DNA from: Croceimicrobium sp963974215
GTDB lineage: Bacteria > Bacteroidota > Bacteroidia > Flavobacteriales > Schleiferiaceae
NCBI GenBank assembly: GCA_963974215.1
Contig: CAXBBL010000009.1
Coordinates: forward strand, 1-64,000
DNA: 64,000 nucleotides
Reading direction: 5' to 3'
Both the position numbers and the translations under genes were made by a program. How positions within the stretch are numbered: position 1 is the stretch's first letter; every line of letters begins with the position of its first letter. Below the pieces are notes generated by a model. That model had not been told where the DNA came from. It made no database searches and worked only from the letters and a program-made list of their open reading frames with translations. Below are positions 57,201 through 63,106 of this stretch, piece by piece.

Positions 57201-59361
57201 GAGAAAATAGTGAACTATTTATATTGTTAACACTGATAATTTCATCAGAATTAACAAGGTCATTATTTACATCAACTTCGCCAAAATTCAGTTGACCATC
57301 ATAATACTCAAACTCATGTTTGTAAAAAGCAGTAGATTGGCCGTTACGGAACTCCTCGAGTGATATGAGCATTTCCTTAAACTGAGTAGTTAAGCTAGAA
57401 GTATGATTAAACTTATACTTAACTAGTTCATTGGTAGAATTATCACTTTTGGTGTAAACAACCCTAATAAAGTCTAAAATTTTATCATCGACAAGTTTGA
57501 AGCCATAGTTAAAACCCACCTTGGCATCCATTCGAGCTCCTGACTTATAAGAAAATTCAATCTTATACTTTCCAAGGGTATTTGACTCACCTGTATAATA
57601 AATGTTTTTAATGTACCAGGCTCTACCATTATCTCTCGGGTCATTATTCGTTAACGCATCGTAATTGGTAATTTTATCATATTCATAAGTAACCAAATTA
57701 CCTGCCTTGTCTTCAATTTCAGTCACAAACCATTGTGCATCATAATCTTCACCTGGGGTGCTAGTGTTTTTCTCAATTACTCCATTTGAGGTGTTAATAG
57801 CTCCCCCATAAGTATGATTGTATTTTCCATAACGGGTAGTCATACCCGAGCCGTCAATTACTTCCCACCAATAAGCCTCTGGAGCTTCACCATATCGTGT
57901 AATACGTTGAAAGGCTCCATTGACTTTTAAATAAAACTGTCTGGAATTATCTACACCATCCGAACTTCGATTATAATCATTTCTATTACTGCGCTTTTCT
58001 CCCTCTTCGATCAAAGGTTGCCCATTAAATACATACTGTTCAGTTTGTTCATTGTCGTCATAAGTGGGTACTCCCCATTTCGTGTCTACAGCGATGCTTG
58101 GTATCGAAATATTCCAACCATAGCCAACCATAGAGCTTCCACCATCCGAACTATAAGTTAAGGCAAGATTTGGCTGCATTCCTTTTCTGCCCGAAGGAAT
58201 ATTTAGGGGGTACGATATCCATGCCTCACCTGTTCTACTAATACTAGGAGGCTGCATCAAATTCATTCCTTCAGCAGGGTTGGCTGCTTTAATATCCTGT
58301 ATCATAGTAGGTGCAAAAGCACTAGCTTCAGGCATTTCAGGCGACTTTAATAAAGCCCCAAAATATTGGGTTTGTCCTTTATTGGGGACAAAAGCAATTT
58401 CACCATGGGTATCAATCGAATCAATTTCTACCCCTTGCCAAGCTTTCCTTTGATAATCAAAATAAAAGACTTGTAATTCACTCAAACTTCTTTGCGAGGT
58501 TAGAGAAGACATATTGATTTTAAAACCAATAAATTCAGCACTATTCACCACATCCATGGATGGCTGATATGCTTTGGCACCACCAGTAATATTTATAAGA
58601 CCTTCTGGTAGAGCGGGCATTTCAACTTCTCTCAACTGATAGGCATAGCCCTCATCAAGCGCGGGAATAGATTTAAAATAATCTGAATCCGTTGTTTTAA
58701 TCCTTTCGAGTCTAGGGCTTTGTATTTCATTGTCAGGAAGGGCCGAAAGTCGAATCTTTACATTTTTCACTTCAGCACTAATTCCTGTAGTGCTAGGCAT
58801 GGTAAACCTTAAATAGTTTAATCCACCTTTTAGGTCTTGAGGGCTAATTTTTTCTAGGACGGTATGCCAAGTATCGGACTTCTCTAAATTTCTGGTTCCA
58901 AAGGTTTCGTTGGAGTTTAAGCTTTTAGCAAGGCCTTTACCATCCTTCAATCCTTTTACTTCATAAGTTAAATAAGCCGTAGTCCAATTATTGAAATCCA
59001 AATCTTCTGGCAATTGAAAATTGAATATATCATCTCTCGGATCATTTAAAGGCATATTTACCTCCATCCCCAAATGTGCTGTGGCCTCAATAGCAGGAAA
59101 CTCTAAGGTGTTTTTGTCAAGTGCTGGTTTTACTGCTACACTTGCTTTAGTGGGACTTTCTCCTGCTTCAGCTTCATCCTCGTGAACCGCAGGAGCATTT
59201 ATTAAGCTTGGATATTTGGGCGATAGAACTTCTTTAGCAGAGGTACCGATTTGTAAATGCTTCCAATTGGCTAATGCACGTGCACTTGCTACTAGGTCAT
59301 TAGACAAAAAGAAAAAAACCAGCAGCAAGGAGGCAAAACGAGTTATGTGATCAGTTTTCAT
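48229..59361 (-). CDS. Giant SpvB/TcdB/RHS-repeat protein with a JAB-like C-terminal tip
   Basis: 3710 residues. Signal peptide (about 1-27); a beta-rich N-terminal region (30-340); an SpvB-type domain (about 370-600; GEAWISYPLNIPSGRKGMQP, LTYSSDGGSSMVGYGWN); FG-GAP-like DxNxDGxxD repeats (about 800, 887, 1585, 1685, 1783, 1875); a TcdB middle-type domain (about 1900-2000; NPIGGSFVIDYKTEGNKRGY, RRERDFIGFSRIEKR); RHS repeats (about 2420-3300); and the RHS core (about 3450-3511; RFNGKEWDEETGNYYYGARYYDP, ending DPTG). The last about 199 residues are a separate tip: DIHSHGG (His3651, His3653), then PSGRD (Ser3665, Asp3668), a JAMM metalloprotease-like pattern with a longer than usual spacing. The layout is that of a polymorphic toxin with an encapsulating shell. 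No T9SS domain is visible. Confidence 0.88.
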   Translation of the reverse strand: MKTDHITRFASLLLVFFFLSNDLVASARALANWKHLQIGTSAKEVLSPKYPSLINAPAVHEDEAEAGESPTKASVAVKPALDKNTLEFPAIEATAHLGMEVNMPLNDPRDDIFNFQLPEDLDFNNWTTAYLTYEVKGLKDGKGLAKSLNSNETFGTRNLEKSDTWHTVLEKISPQDLKGGLNYLRFTMPSTTGISAEVKNVKIRLSALPDNEIQSPRLERIKTTDSDYFKSIPALDEGYAYQLREVEMPALPEGLINITGGAKAYQPSMDVVNSAEFIGFKINMSSLTSQRSLSELQVFYFDYQRKAWQGVEIDSIDTHGEIAFVPNKGQTQYFGALLKSPEMPEASAFAPTMIQDIKAANPAEGMNLMQPPSISRTGEAWISYPLNIPSGRKGMQPNLALTYSSDGGSSMVGYGWNISIPSIAVDTKWGVPTYDDNEQTEQYVFNGQPLIEEGEKRSNRNDYNRSSDGVDNSRQFYLKVNGAFQRITRYGEAPEAYWWEVIDGSGMTTRYGKYNHTYGGAINTSNGVIEKNTSTPGEDYDAQWFVTEIEDKAGNLVTYEYDKITNYDALTNNDPRDNGRAWYIKNIYYTGESNTLGKYKIEFSYKSGARMDAKVGFNYGFKLVDDKILDFIRVVYTKSDNSTNELVKYKFNHTSSLTTQFKEMLISLEEFRNGQSTAFYKHEFEYYDGQLNFGEVDVNNDLVNSDEIISVNNINSSLFSQIGEKVLEHTPGIGNDLSRVFSPSPLGSNSTHAHNVPLSFGLGFTPPFWIGSDKNFTLNLKAGGSLSYSQEKSRFQDVNGDGLSDLIKVENRGSNSKLYYYPLEYTSTGYRFGARRRINEPGIFASRSQSFNTGFEALADILVANVSYGLNWNMSSSFTDKYLIDYNADGILDLVKPGENTGRSYVFFGKLDNNDNLSFSLHSANSYSEILQTSPLPDVEVDVSAEPFMGSEMVMTWEAPATGTIDISGVCTHTAEAQGTVEIAIQKNGTYLLGGFLPVQNGSPVTMATSALSVTKGDKLFFRIRSGEDSYEDLVQWDPQVIYLAPSSMSNYLDGAGNNYGTSSYTDGFLLSGRDGVSFNVAVPFKIDWPSISLSGLSDEVEFRVHIRMTDSDDSTNNVYHTYSHQLPLSGGTLTPTPADFTIPAGDPLNQLSTSSVFTSAYTSWSEARKEATNIEISFEVFSTSNVSWKAIDWRPEVVLSPIDPCSTSDSNEDLPILYPVVDYRTYNEAVLLNAPYIMASFSSPAYRIWPNLPNPTQIAQVLAQTYQNSLSAYLVVKNNSEAIQRLKVVFSSGSPANAKVYTVDGGGVIGSQINGALSDVNSMNFNGASLSSNILHIEWFSNNSLLVDLLENHSSVDLVDLDDQTIVDQRINHSIFNIQKSFIGDHHLHWGQFMWNDLDRLTNDPILPSQLVAPTESMANSNNLSTNTSPPSLSQMQGIFPSSSQPDVKFFPLTAKRGENPTMFRTYIVAATAYNSENPQPLDRYISSSTHSGIYGNEGLISPWLFTQDDLPINPSAPAPSGSDIAVAVPRTTSSFTLGETYAAGANLSGNYPVNIDMAYSEDQLYPSYFNETKTQMMDINGDGFPDLWVGNQTNIHLSDPRGGMNETATNFLGSRKTNSYNAFGATIGAGSVLNEGNKWMVFDQDQSKLAQVLEVANIGASTSFSMGKMHQNIHWSDFNGDGLVDRINEGSSNTDVSFSTGSLLASPITYPFTDVSETTSNTINLGFNITPTSKFASILPDVLAKMVKGIKTKNSSFAVGLGVNRTASFSSGFFMDINGDGLADRIEQVDLVNNEYKVYLNTGISFASQSIRLSVLPGYFNQGNTLGINANASGTFGFPIATTPIGNFKGSVNGAYSYAFSVALTRSSFSDLNGDGKVDLLTTDIDGNLKVYHNRLGKALKLKKVTNPIGGSFVIDYKTEGNKRGYLTAEITSHLSPNDEDVFWDMPMSKWVMASLEIIDPYDLQDANEDLDGVNQQHFSFHYDGGVKSRRERDFIGFSRIEKRHESFTFDVDQNEVKPFIDPRYQTDLNCWNATSGFPYVERYYSEVQFYNALIDDDPDQRKIHQYQKDILTDHFFFLNYNVHKSVDGSDGCVGNIYEIDRQKYLISHKENRYTFYQVETSGVNLGQVSVDNSQDLVVADFSQIDENSSVFPALTATMTYVHPEIDTTQVFYNLGPIPVNLLQTTQYTADYDRYYNVIQYRQGHGSALDNYTETLVKSSTYTKIKEVDANIGVELSNSFTINNPFGYATELVRTRFFVDIPLGETMEITGPDVIIELPSSFELFVNNGQFFIKRITFIAGSWDAVCITDPGEILSNPTNLTITGPITNSFFLPGVKAWALEGPAGFEDDTLFLPMYLLGNGSSGCGVSPNLEVEIDIPVTFRKEEIKTINVFKRELTTTINYDLIADMEYYSPIQVDGLTGFLKKHEVRAGSSASPPVRRTHAINGDGVVNEEWQIDEIQNELVSQTTGNLAITNFSYDSYGQVTSLVGPANHMGQRMTLNYTYDSYLHQNIEAVSNSYGESICNIYSKDGNNLLKQTNDINNHPMAYLYDDNNRVVSIFGPNEIYNSVSPPAIHFEYYPEGIETGPNAPFERTIPVAITYHNINSGSGYVTPTGNINCNSLVDLESRELLYPMFAPLRTATFLNGLGQVIQVKKDVSWSDAGIFARNVEVSGITKKNLYGWTIAERLSFLDLAPGESPLTDMGELILENTIETSKIHYDYLGRVDETKVLSESSTNDPHVATGYNYFWDTNLELFSHETISPSPIDQNSRVFLDALGRQIEMWQGNATDGWETTSFNYDPLGQMLDYTSPANETSGYTYDEFGRVTEEVHSDRGATVSSYDLAGNVIQITNAASESIDMTYNYNRLIEKEYSRTGAANNVVFTYGSLGDGKNGAGRVVRIEQGTDFIVQDFNYDFLGNLIEEKKNIRITQAGPQEFITSFRYDTWGRILDMTYPDNEVVTYGYNQTGDLITMEGERPGYMAHDILNSALYDGYGNMSSYEYGNQAKTNLTYHNKTRRLTNSEVQLSINGASQTMLDKSFQYDDIGNIEEITNNATPITTASGAPIGGAYKLEGISYNHLGQLEQARLKYGSTSSGLGSLSIDQTISTNFFSAGRLASKTTIDNISGAAAISDLDYSYNPSKRHQITAVSDQINNITKDHNYTYNAMGSVAEETYTEVDAGKTTVSQKTSYCWTEDQKLAGVLIEDLQTETSSAHHYLYDHTGNRIMKSNIYSGLVNVNSNSTLSLPMDPPTVYVNSYFIATHYLETVLASKHYYMGAQRIATNLISNPFDHDNPDLELIQAPNEEDIGYTAIGTGAPQDLMATLDCLYGEPLRYTTDYLYLQSIGLEMEFVDCNATLGEPNDEGGGGTDPLEGQSLCQCEQSTYFAGLNGANCDEIEVMYFYHPDYLGSVEFITDMRGEPYQFFLNTPWGENLENQYAKNYTSFSSRFRFNGKEWDEETGNYYYGARYYDPKISVWLSVDPLVGNNPNLTPYNFVANNPIIFIDPTGLDHEYSVDTKGKVTKEKHVKGSTEDHLHTKENWDKGKKDAGITVKDQELLPQLSTKEPNTEFTDRRYVTQDLKGHVANTSNSKEAEKVFKFSADNSDIEWSLQDYTDGTSAVGKSYEGSSTVTGGMNPENKNKVVSRDIHSHGGTNPKVDYVPSGRDSQRAKNYIIKNPKAKVYLYMPKNPNSNARILDLGKNRWVKNW
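48907..48960 (-). repeat. RHS core segment, giant gene copy
   Basis: 54 bp encoding the YGARYYDPKISVWLSVDP region; 51 of 54 bases equal the orphan copy at 47035-47088. It lies immediately upstream (in coding sense) of the tip junction. Confidence 0.8.
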
Positions 59362-59366
59362 AAAAT

Positions 59367-61049
59367 CTAGAAGCGTTTTTGAACGGTTAGTTTTTTGGTA
59401 AAGGTTTTTGAGGCGTTACTAAAAACAAAGCTGTAGTAACCTGGCAGCCCTAAGGTGTAGGACCATTTATGCAATGAAGTGATGACTTTAAGTTCTTCTT
59501 GGTGTATCAGCTTACCTTGGGGGTCGAATACACTTACCTTAATTGGTTCATCAATTGGAAAGCGATGGAATTCAAAAAAGGCTTCCTCACCTGTAAAGCC
59601 TGGGTTGGGATAGACCAATACTCGTTGCTGTAAGGAAGCTAATTCCTTGTTTGTTAGCTTGCCCGATTCTACAAACTGAATATCCTGTTGAATTGTGTCT
59701 GAACCTGCAATTAGAAAATCGCTTTGCAAATCACCATTTTCATTTTCCACCAAAATAGCATACTGTTCTGACCCCGGCCTTATTAAGAGCGGTGTTTCAT
59801 GCATTAGTGTATCTACTTGCGTTGATCCATTGACGGCATTTACTTTTACCTGTAGAGGAAGTAAAAATGGATCTACATTTAGTGCCATTAATCCTGGTTC
59901 TAAAGGGCTTAAGCCAATACTTGCGGTGTCATCACAAAGATTACTTTTTACTCGAAAGCGATAGAGTCGATTTGGTAAAATATTGGCAAGCGCCAAAGCG
60001 ATTTTTAAGTCAGAGCCTAATTGCTCTACTTTTAAGTTAATGGTGTCTAATCCATCCGTTAAAATTAAAGTATCATTAAAGGAAGAAGCTTGATGACTGG
60101 GATAATAAAGTCTTAAGCTATCGGCAGTTCCATGGAAATTCTTGGTACGTATTCGCCAAGCCGTAATGGGAAACTGCTGGTTTAGATGTAGCTCACAATC
60201 ATATACACTGCTTTGATCTATCCGTTTTGAAAGAATCATAAAAGCTCCTTCTTGTAAATATTGCTGTGGCATTTGACCAAAGGGAACAATGGTGTCAAGC
60301 GCAACTATTAAAGAATCGTCGTGATATGCTACGGTCTGACTTTGCTGAATGCCAGAGAAGCTGAAATTACCTAGAGCAATAACTTCGCGATCATAGATCT
60401 TATCATGTTTTGGGGTCCAATAGCTCTTATTTGTACTGTCAGTTGGGTATCTTCTTAAAGTTTGGTTATCGTTCACTGTAGTTGGTATAGAATACTTTAG
60501 AGAAAGATAAGCCTCCATTAATCGAAGCTCTTCTTTAGAGAAAAGACGATTGTAGGCGATAATTTCAGACACTTTAAACATGGTCGTGTCAATAACAGGA
60601 CGAGCTAATTGACCTCCTCTTCTCGTGCTGGCAGGAAATGAAGCAGATAAGATTAAAGGTTTGTTTTTATCTGGATTAAATTCTCTCCCCGCCCCTCGAT
60701 ACATTATTTTGGAATCTGTAATCTCTAGTCCCTTAAATCGCACATAGCTTTTCCCTGAAATATTTTGATAAAGCGGACGTACTACTAAAAAAATACTATA
60801 TCCACGTTCAGGCAAAGCTTGAATTTTATTGAAAGCACGTATTACTGAGTCTTGCTTTAAAATTGGGTGATTTCCAATTAAATCAATTGCTTGCTTTTTT
60901 AAATTACTAGCATGGTAGGAAGGTGCTGGTTCGTAAAACCATACATCTGGCTGCCCTAGACCAACTTGTGCACTTGTGATCAACGGTAATAGCATCAAGC
61001 ATAAAGCAAACTTTTGGCACTTTATTTTTGAAAAAACACAAAGCTTCAT
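59367..61049 (-). CDS. T9SS-sorted surface protein, operon partner of the giant RHS protein
   Basis: 560 residues. Signal peptide (about 1-28, ITSAQ), a LamG-like part whose end KVSEIIAYNRLFSKEELRLMEAYLSLKYSI is a recurrent block of Bacteroidota surface proteins (DUF8202-type), an Ig-like middle, and a T9SS type A sorting domain (about 475-560: VYPNPGFTGEEAFFEF...LGLPGYYSFVFSNASKTFTKKLTVQ). Its stop is 5 bp before the giant gene's start, so both are one transcript. It may anchor, expose or help release the giant protein; the role is inferred from position only. Confidence 0.82.
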   Translation of the reverse strand: MKLCVFSKIKCQKFALCLMLLPLITSAQVGLGQPDVWFYEPAPSYHASNLKKQAIDLIGNHPILKQDSVIRAFNKIQALPERGYSIFLVVRPLYQNISGKSYVRFKGLEITDSKIMYRGAGREFNPDKNKPLILSASFPASTRRGGQLARPVIDTTMFKVSEIIAYNRLFSKEELRLMEAYLSLKYSIPTTVNDNQTLRRYPTDSTNKSYWTPKHDKIYDREVIALGNFSFSGIQQSQTVAYHDDSLIVALDTIVPFGQMPQQYLQEGAFMILSKRIDQSSVYDCELHLNQQFPITAWRIRTKNFHGTADSLRLYYPSHQASSFNDTLILTDGLDTINLKVEQLGSDLKIALALANILPNRLYRFRVKSNLCDDTASIGLSPLEPGLMALNVDPFLLPLQVKVNAVNGSTQVDTLMHETPLLIRPGSEQYAILVENENGDLQSDFLIAGSDTIQQDIQFVESGKLTNKELASLQQRVLVYPNPGFTGEEAFFEFHRFPIDEPIKVSVFDPQGKLIHQEELKVITSLHKWSYTLGLPGYYSFVFSNASKTFTKKLTVQKRF

Positions 61050-61164
61050 TTTTTTATATTTTAATCCTCCAACACATCAAAATAAGGTCTTGTACATGCG
61101 TTTTTGTGATTGATTACTGACGAAAAATAAAAGAGTTTAAAACTAAATCAATCGACATTCATAA

Positions 61165-61205
61165 AGCGCACTATTTTTGTTATTTTAGCGGAATAATAGT
61201 GCTCT
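61165..61205 (+). promoter_or_regulatory. XRE gene promoter with inverted-repeat operator
   Basis: TATTTTTG (61172-61179), a full -7 element, lies in an inverted repeat AGCGCACTATT (61165-61175) / AATAGTGCTCT (61195-61205) that pairs at 10 of 11 positions with a 19-nt spacer. The right arm ends 2 bp before the ATG. The likely binder is the XRE protein itself. Confidence 0.6.
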
Positions 61206-61207
61206 AA

Positions 61208-61585
61208 ATGGATAAGTTAACCTTAATAAATAAACAATTAAAAAATCGAAGACGTGAAAAAAGTGTCAGTCAAGTTGAGATTGCTCAACATTTAAATATG
61301 AGTGCTAGTAATTACAGAAAGATAGAAAACGGTGACTCGCCAATGAGCTTAGAGCGTTTTATTGCAATATGTGAGTACTTATTAATAAATCCCTACGACA
61401 TACTCAGGGATCAAGTTTCAGTAATAGATACTGAGTTACTAAACGTTAAACTTAGATATACTGAAGCCTGCGTTATTGAGCTAAAACAGAACGAAATCCA
61501 CTTAAGGGGAGTTATTCACCAATTATTGAAAATCATAAACCCTAAGACATCAGAAGAGGCATACAAAATCGTATGTCCAGAATAA
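61208..61585 (+). CDS. XRE family helix-turn-helix regulator
   Basis: 125 residues. An N-terminal XRE/Cro-type domain (about 8-65: LKNRRREKSVSQVEIAQHLNMSASNYRKIENGDSPMSLERFIAICEYL) is followed by a helical, coiled-coil-like tail (about 80-120) for dimerisation. It is divergent from the toxin operon across 158 bp and lies just inside the right direct repeat, so it is the natural candidate regulator of the island. An inverted repeat over its own promoter suggests autoregulation. Confidence 0.85.
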   Translation: MDKLTLINKQLKNRRREKSVSQVEIAQHLNMSASNYRKIENGDSPMSLERFIAICEYLLINPYDILRDQVSVIDTELLNVKLRYTEACVIELKQNEIHLRGVIHQLLKIINPKTSEEAYKIVCPE

Positions 61586-61763
61586 TAAAAAGGATTGTGC
61601 TTTTTCAGAAATTTCAAAAATACTATTACCACCTTGTGTTTTTAAACAAACTCGTACGATAAACCTGTTCCAATATAAAACCCTTAATTGGTTACATAAC
61701 AACTCCTTTATTAGCTAAGCAAGGACTACTGAATCCCTATTCTAGGCACATCTAAAAAAGATA

Positions 61764-61815
61764 AAACCCTTGTTAGTCAATAGATTAGCAAGGGTTTTTT
61801 GGTTTTTACTGAAAC
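61764..61815 (+). repeat. 52-bp direct repeat, right copy (candidate att site)
   Basis: Identical to 45245-45296, including the terminator hairpin and the GGTTTTTACTGAAAC tail. Here no tRNA stands in front, though the bases just before (AGGCACATCTAAAAAAGAT) loosely resemble the tRNA-Leu end. It closes the 16.5-kb accessory segment. The flanking 61586-61763 stretch is AT-rich with no gene. Confidence 0.8.
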
Positions 61816-61861
61816 AATACCTGATCTCACTGCTTTCAAATTTAAGATCCTTTGGACACCC

Positions 61862-62239
61862 TTAAAGTTGCTTTTCAATAAAACCTACAATGTCTTTCCC
61901 AATGGGTTTGTTATAAAAAGGGAATTCTAATAAATCTTTTCGCTCTAAACCATAAACATCGCTAGCATCTTTCAGGCTGGCGAAAGAGGTGCAGTACGAG
62001 AATTTTATCTTGTTTATTAAGCCTTTGTTTATTAATATTTCGGCCAATTCAAAACCCGACATCTTTGGCATTTTTATATCGCTAATTATCAGATTCGGGA
62101 CATTGCCCTTTTCAATCTCCGTTAAAGCACCAGTGGCACTTTCGAAGAAGGTTATTTCAAGGTTTTCCATTCTGGCCAAAAAAAGCTGGCAGAGTTTGAG
62201 AAGTATGGGTTCATCATCAATAAAGAAAAGCTTGCTCAT
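61862..62239 (-). CDS. Single-domain response regulator
   Basis: 125 residues, receiver domain only. All key residues are present: acidic pair Asp8-Asp9, phospho-acceptor Asp54 (IISDIKMPKMSG), Thr84/Ser85 and Lys111 (YNKPI). There is no output domain, so it signals through protein contacts, as CheY-type proteins do. Its start is 3 bp after the stop of the upstream membrane protein, which is probably its partner. Confidence 0.92.
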   Translation of the reverse strand: MSKLFFIDDEPILLKLCQLFLARMENLEITFFESATGALTEIEKGNVPNLIISDIKMPKMSGFELAEILINKGLINKIKFSYCTSFASLKDASDVYGLERKDLLEFPFYNKPIGKDIVGFIEKQL

Positions 62240-62242
62240 CGC

Positions 62243-63013
62243 TTAAATTTTAAATTGTTTTAAGGACTCTTTATCGGTTTCTAGAATAACCTTTTCGATC
62301 AGACCAATTTCTTGGTCAATTATTTCAATTAGCTCTTGGGTTTCTATATCTGGTTTGGGATTGCGAGCCTTAAGCATTTCCGATACATACACTAATTTGG
62401 AGATAGAGTTAATTACATTATGCTCAATTAAACGGGTGTGCTTAATGAAAATTTCATACGCTTTTTGGTTCTCCTTGAGTAGCTGTATCTCTTGCCTTCT
62501 TTTATTGCCTTGATAAACAACACCGCTGATAAAAAAGAAAATTAGGGCGATGGAAACTTGTAAAAACATTTCCAGGTTAAAAAGAAAAATAGGTGCTATA
62601 GAGCATACAGCATAAATAATAATCAACCATTTATTCCAAGCAAGGCGCTCAAGTTCAAAATTGTATAATACCGAAAAGGAAACATAGTATATTAAGCCTC
62701 TGGTGTCGTCTAAGCTTATCCCTATAAAGGCAAACTCAGCAAGGAAAATCATAATAGCGATATAGGTTACCCATCTTATGATTTTTGCTTCCTTACTGAA
62801 GGCAATGATCACTAAAGCAAGAATATTAGGAGGGAGGAGAATACTTGCTAATCGAAGGTCTTCTAAAAGACCCTGTAAAGCAGCAAATAACAAATAAGCA
62901 ATAATTAATACTAAGGAGATAATGAATTTAAAGAGCGCTTCTTTTTTTACCGAATCTGCAGAGGGGTTAGAGTCAGTAAGCTCTTGCCATTCATAGATTG
63001 AAATATTGGCCAT
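62243..63013 (-). CDS. Membrane protein with a DHp-like helix but no kinase ATPase domain
   Basis: 256 residues: about six transmembrane helices (30-170), then a coiled coil and IKHTRLIEHNVINSISKLVYVSEML (about 190-215), which has the H-N pattern of a histidine kinase dimerisation/phosphotransfer helix, followed by a second helix (QELIEIIDQEIGLIEKVILE). The protein ends there, so the ATP-binding domain is missing without any sign of a frameshift. It could be a phosphatase, a phosphorelay or a scaffold for the adjacent response regulator. Confidence 0.7.
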   Translation of the reverse strand: MANISIYEWQELTDSNPSADSVKKEALFKFIISLVLIIAYLLFAALQGLLEDLRLASILLPPNILALVIIAFSKEAKIIRWVTYIAIMIFLAEFAFIGISLDDTRGLIYYVSFSVLYNFELERLAWNKWLIIIYAVCSIAPIFLFNLEMFLQVSIALIFFFISGVVYQGNKRRQEIQLLKENQKAYEIFIKHTRLIEHNVINSISKLVYVSEMLKARNPKPDIETQELIEIIDQEIGLIEKVILETDKESLKQFKI

Positions 63014-63106
63014 TTTAATCAGGGTATAGATACTAATCTACGAATTCCAAGACAGTTAATTGTCTTTCTTGCGATTAAATTAGCCCACTTCCCTAAGAAA
63101 GAACTT

